From positions 8,184,001 to 8,248,000 of the forward strand of contig JBHGNT010000006.1 in the NCBI GenBank assembly GCA_043228905.1: a stretch of 64,000 nt of DNA, in the 5' to 3' direction. The position numbers were made by a program, and so were the translations under genes. This document shows positions 56,376-64,000 of the stretch, one piece after another. This stretch comes from Azolla caroliniana. Taxonomy: Eukaryota > Polypodiophyta. A model generated the notes under the pieces. It saw only the letters and a program-made list of their open reading frames with translations. It was not told the DNA's origin and did no database searches. Position 1 is the first letter of the stretch; the number at the start of each line of letters is the position of its first letter.

Positions 56376-57125
56376 ATGATGGCCGAAGTGATGTTGGAGT
56401 TTAGACGAGTGATGGTGAGACTAGAAGCCACACAACAAGCTATTGAGCGAGTGGTCGAAAGAGTCGGCCATTTCAACGGGGACAAAGTCCCATTCTACTT
56501 GGAAGCCTACAACGCAGAAATGGAGGAACGAGACGTAGACGAGGCGTTGACGCTGGAGTTCTTCTGTCGGGTTGTCGTCGTCCGTATGCACACGGAAGTG
56601 AAGGAGCTCCGAGAAGCTCATAGTTCGTGGGAGGCCTTCGAAGAGGCACTCCTGCAGGCATATGGAGGATGGTGGAAGAGCCGGGGACGACGTGACTTCG
56701 ACCAATGGGTGGCATCTGCAAAGACCCATCGGGGCACAACGAAGGCGTTCCGAGAGTTCGAGTGGCGGCTTACTCGGCTCCTGGAGCGGGAGCAAAGTCT
56801 GGTGAGGGTGGACAAAGTCCTGTTGTTCGTTAGGTCGATCGACCGAGCGGAACGAGAGGCCATCGGGATTGAGCTCGAAGATGATGACGGAGCGAATGGC
56901 CTTACCGAGGACTGGTTGGAAGTCGAACGAGTATGCCGACAGTTGGCCGAGGAGCGGTCCACAAAAAGTAAAAAGAAGATAATGCGCGACTGCGTGTCAT
57001 CACGGCAGGACGCAGGCATGCGACAAAAAGGATTGGCGAAGCTCAATGTAGAAGCCTTGGTCCGGGAAGCGTTCGAAGCTCTGAAGGTGAGGGTCCCGGG
57101 GACTTCATTATCAAAACTTGTATGA
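56376..57125 (+). CDS. Gag-like protein of element B, truncated (homology ends near 57090)
   Basis: 249 codons. The first 200 residues match the gag of element A closely (SSWEAFEEALLQAYGG, DFDQWVASAKTHRGTTKAF, DRAEREAIGIELEDDDGANG). An ATG at 56360 just downstream of the PBS is out of frame because a few bases are missing relative to A, so the frame used here starts later. Homology ends after EALKV at about 57090, and the rest of the frame runs into unrelated AT-rich DNA. No 3' LTR follows. Truncated and presumably dead. Confidence 0.8.
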   Translation: MMAEVMLEFRRVMVRLEATQQAIERVVERVGHFNGDKVPFYLEAYNAEMEERDVDEALTLEFFCRVVVVRMHTEVKELREAHSSWEAFEEALLQAYGGWWKSRGRRDFDQWVASAKTHRGTTKAFREFEWRLTRLLEREQSLVRVDKVLLFVRSIDRAEREAIGIELEDDDGANGLTEDWLEVERVCRQLAEERSTKSKKKIMRDCVSSRQDAGMRQKGLAKLNVEALVREAFEALKVRVPGTSLSKLV

Positions 57126-58226
57126 TAGCACGTGGGTTCATCAAAAGGGGTTTTAATTAATCAGTGAGATACGGAATATATATACATAAGGGTATTAATA
57201 AAGATTTGAAAATATTTTTACATAAGGGTATTATCAATTACGCTGAAATTTTTTTTACATAAGCCCATGAAATATTAGATATTTCAATGAGATAGTAAAG
57301 AATATATTATGCAAACAATACTCAAATTTGAAGTGGCATACATACATACATACATATACATGCATGCATCCATATATACCTACATTCAAATATTACATCC
57401 ATGAATATGTATATACATACATACATTACACCCATTTATACATGCATGCTGACTAAAGATAAATATATATTACCATATGTAAATATGTACATACATACAC
57501 ATACATGCATTACATACTACATACATATTAAAATTGGCCATATATATTGACATACATATATAGATAATACATACATAAAAATTACATATTACATTTATAC
57601 ATACACTTACAAACATATTTTATATATTACCATATGTAAATATGTACATACACATACATACATGCATTACATATTACATACATATTAGAATTGGCCATAT
57701 ATATTGACATACATATATAGATAATACATACATACATAAAAATTACATATTACATTTATACATACACTTCCTTACAAACATATTTTATATATTACATATG
57801 TACAAATATATATTACCATATGTAAATATGTACATACACATACATGCATGCATTACATACTACATACATATTAGAATTGGCCATATATATTGACATACAT
57901 ACATAAAAATTACATATTACATTTATACATACACTTCCTTACAAACATATTTTATATATTACATATTACACACATTTATTATTATACACACAATTATATA
58001 CAAATGCAAATATACAAACCAAACACACAAAAAATAAAATTCATATTATATATAATAATATATGTATATATATATTATATACACATACACACATTCCATA
58101 AATACAATACAATACAATATGTACATACATACACACATCACACATGCATATATACCTACAAGCTACATTCATATATCACACATCACACATCCATGAATAT
58201 GTATATACATACATTACACTCATTTA
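57126..58226. repeat. AT-rich satellite-like array (ACATAC words) with longer repeat units
   Basis: Composed of ACATACAT and ATATAC words. Superimposed is a longer unit marked by TTGGCCATATATATTGACAT at 57534, 57691 and 57877, giving spacings of 157 and 186 bp. The unit also carries TTACCATATGTAAATATG. Frames across it are not genes. Confidence 0.85.
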
Positions 58227-58236
58227 TACATACATA

Positions 58237-61200
58237 TTTTTTATTTTTTTTTCAAAGTAAAGCTACTTTCCCATTAGTTAGGAAGGATTATTACATAGAG
58301 TCTATAAGAAGATTTATACACACATCGGGGAGACTTCCTCCAATCAAGCCAAAGAAGATGAGCCACTTACATTGCCTTGCGGCCTAACTTAATGTAAGAA
58401 GCTACCTATATCCAAGGCAATGCCCTTCAATGTGGCCTCGTACGAGTCGGCTCTTGGGGCCTACACCGAAGAGAGGGTGGCAGGTGAATAGGAAACAACC
58501 AACGTGGGGGCTGGTAGTTCCACCTCGGGCCACTCCCGCCTTGCATCACCATAGGTGTGTTCCGCCATTTCTGCCAAAAGCGCAAACGGGCAGTGGTCAC
58601 GTCGTTGGAGTGGCTGCAAACCTCTTCTAGTTGCCCTCGTAGGCAGCTGATAAGCGCGAACCATATGTCCATGATCACTTCCTCCGGGGGCCGTACCGTA
58701 CCTTGGAAGACCTTGAGGCAACGCGCTTTCCATATATACCACAAGGTGAAACCTGCGATCAACATCCAGATTTCCGGAAACCTAGGGGATGCGGGCTGCA
58801 AGCCTCTTTCAAAACGGATCTTGACGATTTTGCCTCTCGTGCATACATAGCACCAACTATCCGCATTGACGGCGTCCGTCCACCCTTCGACCGAGTGATC
58901 AATCCATGCCGCAGCGCTCCACGAGGCTGTTCCTTCAACGTCACATGCCACAAGGAGGCGAGTCACTCTATCCCATACCTTTTGAGCTTGAGGGCAATCC
59001 CACAAACAATGTCTCAGAGACTCAATAGGTAGAGAGCACAGTGGGCAGCCTAACGGGCCGCCACGTTTATCTAACCATTCGCCAACGGGCACCACATTAT
59101 GACCGATCTGCCACCAAAAGAGCTTGATCTTTTCAGGCATGTGGAGACGCCAAAGACCCTTCCAAAAGGCAATAAGCGCCTCATCGGGGATGCCCAATGT
59201 TCGCCAGCCGTTGCGAAGGGGGCCGCCTCGCTGCAGTTGCAAAGTCCGACCCAGTTTAGTGGTGTAATCGAAGAAGTGGTGGAGTCTATCGTCATGTTTC
59301 CATCTGAAATCCCCGGGGTCCCAATCCCGATCGACAAGGGGATGACAACCGTATACCCTTAACCTCCAATGGGGTTCCACCTTAGCAACATCCGGGTCTG
59401 TCTTCCAGATGTTATCAATCTGTGCCACCACTCGGATTGGGTGCCAAGAGCCGCTGCTCTGGCTGTCCCCAAAAACTGTATCACTCCCCGATCCGCTCAT
59501 GCCCTTTAGCGACTTGACTATTCCAGCCTCGTCAAAGAGACCGAACCATGCATGTTCTCTCACCTCCCCCATCGGAACCCTGTCAACTGCCTCAGCTATC
59601 AGTCTCCGCATTTTCGTAGCTCCCTTGAGGGGAGGGAAAAGGTCCTCTTGGGCTCTTCCTGAACCAGCCATGCGTCTCCAATCGTCTATAGATAGGAGGC
59701 CTGTTTGTGCCAACTTTCCCCATGCTAGGCCCTTAAGTTGCCCTAGCATCGCGTTGTCATTCGTTCGCACATGAGGATTCCAGAATAGTGGCTGTCTAGT
59801 CCATTCGGTCAATGTCTCCGGGGTGTGCTTGACCAAATGCTGTCGTATATGGCACCATGCCCGCAAGATGGAGTTCGTGACCCTATCCTCCGGATGGCAA
59901 GCCAGCCTGGGTGGGACTCCACTCGTGCAGCACCAATTCAAGGAGTCGGGCCAAGGCCTACCATACTTGGGAGTCCCTACTTGCAGCCTGTTGCGAAGAA
60001 GTACCTTCCAGCACCCCTTACCTGGCAGGAGGCAGCGAACCACCATTTTAGCCAGCAATGCACGACTCGCATTAAGGGGTCTATGAGGCCAAGCCCCCCT
60101 TTGGCCCGCGGTTGCGTTAACCAACACCATGAGACTCTGGCGGCAGCCCGTGGGTTGTCCTTACCTGACCATATAAACCCCCTAATGGTAGCCTTAATCG
60201 CGTGCAAACCGGCAGGGTCCATAATCCAGCATGAGACTGAGTGCCACATGGTAGCGAGCAGCACTTGGTTCGCCACAAGAACCCTACTAGCGAAGGACAA
60301 TTTTGATCTGCTCCACTGGTTCAGCTTCTTACTTATTTTGGCTTGTACGTGGGCCAATTGCGCTCCCTTGGGGATTGACCTCCCCATCGTAAATCCAAGG
60401 TACTTGAAAGTCGTCCCACTAGGGACCCACGTAAAATCGGCATGGGGTTGCCATCTTGGTGTCTCCTGTTCGTTGAACCATAGACCTTGGGTTTTATTCC
60501 AATTGATCTTGGCACCAGCCGCTTGACAAAAGTCCTCGACAAGATGTTCAGCCCGCTGTAAATTCTCCTCATCACCTTGCAAGAAAAGAACCGTATCGTC
60601 GGCATATTCAGATAACAGCAAATCTTCAGTCGCATTGGGGATGGGCAATCCCCGCAGCCCGCTAGTTGGTGCTTGTAAGTAGGCGGAGAAAGCCTCGGTT
60701 ATAAAGAGATAGAGATATGGGGCTAGGGGACAAACTTGCCTCACTGAGCGTTGTAGTTGGAAGGCGGGTCCCCTAGATCCAGCCATCAGCACGCTACTCG
60801 TAGCTGTCCGATAGAGTGCAGAAGTGCAATTCCTCCATTTTTGAGGTAGGCCCAAAGCTCTCATCACATTTTCCAAAAAGGGCCATAACACCCTATCGTA
60901 GGTCTTCTCGAAGTCTAGCATCAGAATAGCCGAGCTCGATACGGAGCGACCGGCCAATGCCATAGCTTCCCAAAGAAGCAACACATTATCAAAGATACAC
61001 CTGTTCTTGACAAACCCAGTTTGATTGTCGTGTATGATGTCCGGTAAGAAGCTTGCTAATCGTTGAGCTAGGACTTTAGCGAGTATCTTGTATGCCGTGT
61101 TAAGGATCGTGATTGGACGCCATTGGCGCAACTCTAGGCTTCGCTCTTGGGATTTGGGGATGAGATATATCATCCCCTCAGCCAGACCAATCGGCATCTT

Positions 61201-61950
61201 TCCTGAGGACCAAATCTCTTGGAACCCGGCTTCCAAGGACGGGATAACACATTCCCAATGAATCTCAAAGAAATCTTGTGAGAGACCATCGGGACCGGGG
61301 CATGCACCCCTTCGCAATCCCCTAAGTGCCTCCGAGAGCTCTAAACAAGAGATGGGACTATCGAGCACAACTTCCATCTCCTGGGTTACCTTGGGGTGAA
61401 TGCAAGACATCACTCGATCAGCCAGCTCTGAGTTTTGCCGCACATGCATAGGTGCGAGGAGGTCACGATAGTATTGTGTTGCCATTTCCAGAACCTCAGT
61501 CTTGTCCTCCGTTATTGAGCCGTCTGGTTTTCACAGCCCGTGTATACGTCCACCACCACCCTTGGGTGCCTTGTAGTGAAAGAAATGTCGGTTGACCTTG
61601 TCGTCTTTTCTAGCCCACCATGCTGCGTTTCTTCGAAACAGCATTCGGTTCTTCTCCAAAGTCCTTTCATGTACCTTCATCTTTGCTTCCTCTAGTTTAG
61701 CTCTAGACCATTTGCAGCCAGGGTCTACCTGTAACAGTCGTTGCGCTGCCGCAACGGCCTTCCTTAATTTTGTTTCAATGGCTCTAACCTGTTGGAGGGC
61801 GCGCTTGGTCTCTTGTTGTAAAAAGGAGGAGGAGAGGGCCAATTTTTTCTGCAGATCTTCGCTGGCTGATTTACTGCCCATGATGTCCTGCCATATACTC
61901 TGTAAACCGGCCTTCACCTCTTCACTCTTCATGATCTTTATGGGGATCTT
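58237..61950 (-). mobile_element. 5'-truncated LINE (non-LTR retrotransposon) inserted in the AT-rich array
   Basis: Runs on the minus strand from 61950 to a poly(A) tail (T-run 58237-58252 on plus). TACATACATATT occurs at both edges (58227-58238 and 61951-61962), a likely target-site duplication, though the surrounding array is made of similar words. The length of 3.7 kb and the lack of ORF1 and endonuclease indicate 5' truncation, the usual outcome of target-primed reverse transcription. Internal coding is annotated separately. Confidence 0.88.
58427..61932 (-). pseudogene. LINE ORF2 fragment: linker, reverse transcriptase, zinc-finger C-terminus
   Basis: The frame runs from 61932 through a helical linker ending HFFHYKAPKGGGGRIHGL, meets one in-frame TGA near 61530, then continues as RT. 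RT motifs in order are GACPGPDGLSQDFFE, WRPITILNTAYKILAKVLAQ, QTGFVKNRCIFDN, ILMLDFEKTYDRV, and the catalytic SEYADDTVLFLQ. The finger-thumb end reads TTFKYLGFTMG. A frameshift falls between about 59990 and 60130, after which the other frame carries KIKLFWWQIGHNVVPV and the CPLCSLPIESLRHCLWDC zinc motif. Only two lesions are seen, so this is a fairly recent copy of a plant L1-type LINE, different from the relic at 4805-7700. Confidence 0.9.
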
Positions 61951-63796
61951 TACATACATATTAACTAAACATAAATATATGTACAAATATATATTACCAT
62001 ATGTAAATATGTACATAATACATACAATAAAATTACATATTACATACATATATACATACACAAATGCATATATACATACAAAACACACAAAAATAAATTA
62101 CATATTATATATATGTATGTATACACATACACATACATATTAACACCTAAAGGCTAAGATTACATACTATATATATACAAATCTTCATACTTACAAACAA
62201 GTTACATATATTACATATATATATACACGTGCACACACATAAATAAATTAGATATTACATAGCATATATTACACAATATTCAAATTTAGACATACATAAA
62301 TTACATATATACATATATAGATACATAGATAGATATACATATTACATATGTACATACATATTCCACATATCACCATATATATATATGTATAGATTATACT
62401 AGACCATACAAACCACAATACTTATATATATACATACTACACACACACACATTAGATATCCATATGTATACTTACACATAAATAAATTAGATATTACATA
62501 GCACATAATCCATACCTATTACACAATATACAAATTTACACATGCATAAATTACATATATACATACATAGATATATTACATATGTACATACATATTCTAC
62601 ATATCACCATATGTATAGATCATACTAGACCATACAAACCACAATACTTACACACACACACACACATTAGATATATGTATACTTACACATACATTGGATA
62701 TATACATGCATATTACATACATATTACAAACATACATCCATATACGAGCCATATACATATGTACTAAACATGAAAATATCCCAAAAATATAGATACATAT
62801 ATACACGTACATACATTCATACATTTACATATATATGACCACATACACACACATACATACATACATTAGATATATATGCACATATTACAAACATATTCAT
62901 ACTCATTAAATCATGTATATTGACATATACATATATGCATACACATACATACATATTCCACATATCACCATATATATATGTACATATGCCTACAATGTTA
63001 AAAGTTTTACAAACATACATCCATACACATATATACATACATTACATGCATGCATACACATAAATATGTTACATACACATACATACATACATTTCATCAC
63101 AAACTACAATACATACATGTATGCTTACACATACATAAATATTATGAACACACTCATGTATGCATAGTACACTATTACACATACAAACATACATGCATTG
63201 CATATTACATATATATACATATGTACATGCATACATGTACATTCATGTGTCTACATACATACATTGCATATGCATATATTACAATCACATTCATATACAT
63301 TGAATCATGTACATTGTCATATATATGCATACACGTATGTACATTCATACATGGACATACCTATATTCATTTATATATTGCTACTGTCTACATATACATA
63401 AATTAGATATATACATAAATATTACAATCACACATCCATACACATTGAATCATGTACATTGTCATATGGATATATGCATACACATACATACATACATGTA
63501 TGTATACATACATACATTAGATATGGATATATGCATACACATATGTACATTCGTATATGGACATACATATCTTCATTTATACATTGCTACACATACATAC
63601 ACATATATACATCAGATATCTACATAGATATTGTGCATATATTACAATCACACATCAATACACATTGAATCATGTACATTTGCATATGCATATATGCATA
63701 CACATACATACATGACATATGCATATATGCATACACATATATACATTCGTACATGGACATACATATAGTCTTTTATACATTGCTACATGTAAATAC

Positions 63797-63828
<32 letters not shown>

Positions 63829-64000
63829 TAGATATATACACACATACGTATATATATATACACCTACATATAGTCTTCTATACATACACACACATTACAT
63901 ATGGATATATGCATACACATATGTACATTCGTACATGGACATACATATATTCATTTATACATTGCTACATATACATACACATATATATACATAGATATTA
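61951..64000. repeat. AT-rich ACATAC array, continuation to window end
   Basis: Right of the LINE the array resumes with the same words (ATATATTACCATATGTAAAT near 61988). Longer words recur, for example CACATTGAATCATGTACATT near 63440 and 63660, with a diverged copy near 63295. Also ATATGCATACACATA about eight times from 62930 onward. No gene seen; all open frames are periodic artefacts rich in Thr, Tyr, His and Ile. Confidence 0.85.

Noticed and set aside
57890-58387. 165-codon frame and similar ones up to 64000
   Set aside because: Periodic Tyr/Ile/His/Thr-rich translations of the ACATAC array with no domain.
1-64000. tRNA, rRNA or plant telomere-type repeats
   Set aside because: No cloverleaf with A and B boxes, no rRNA core and no TTTAGGG run was seen by eye; a tRNAscan or Rfam search would be needed to exclude them fully.

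Overview
The window is nuclear DNA of a land plant. It has GT-AG introns up to about 4.3 kb, three plant-type host genes, and Copia, Gypsy/chromovirus, LINE and MITE elements covering more than half of the sequence. The long TE-filled introns and the LINE types suggest a large-genome lineage such as a fern, lycophyte or gymnosperm. This is inference; nothing seen fixes the species.

Left third (1-23.2 kb), gene space. Positions 70-2793 hold the last four exons of a SCAI-like (DUF3550/UPF0682) gene on +. Positions 3768-14803 hold a complete four-exon RCC1-repeat gene on +. Its intron 1 carries a decayed LINE. Its intron 2 carries a decayed antisense Gypsy relic, flanked by LTR-like repeats and invaded by a near-perfect 107-bp foldback MITE. 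Positions 19396-21333 hold an intact, intronless DUF3475/DUF668 protein of the PSK-simulator type on -, with an N-myristoylation signal. Degenerate minisatellite and a compound microsatellite lie upstream of it.

Middle (23.2-33.2 kb), quiet AT-rich DNA followed by broken transposons: an LTR/PBS-like segment, an antisense Gypsy reverse-transcriptase relic, a broken gene resembling a DDE transposase that I cannot assign to a superfamily, an isolated LTR of the gag-only family described below, and a Copia RNase H fragment.

33.2-57.1 kb, a nested retrotransposon stack. A dead chromovirus (33186-38460, with chromodomain) is cut in its 3' LTR by an antisense dead Copia (38461-42681). That Copia is cut in gag by a sense dead Copia (42682-44757, resuming 55157-55486). 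This one is split in its integrase by an antisense gag-only LTR element (44758-55156), whose 5' LTR is in turn split by a young, intact Copia with a single 1356-aa gag-pol ORF (49043-54425). A second, sense copy of the gag-only element (55487-57090) truncates the right side. The right-hand remainders of the outer elements are not in the window.

57.1-64 kb, an AT-rich ACATAC-type array with longer repeat units, into which a 3.7-kb 5'-truncated LINE (58237-61950, -) has inserted with a target-site duplication.

The most novel-looking item is the gag-only LTR retrotransposon family. It has three loci here, gag with no pol, and a GC-rich tail of tandem repeats. A small hairpin lies immediately before its primer-binding site and is kept in four LTR copies.
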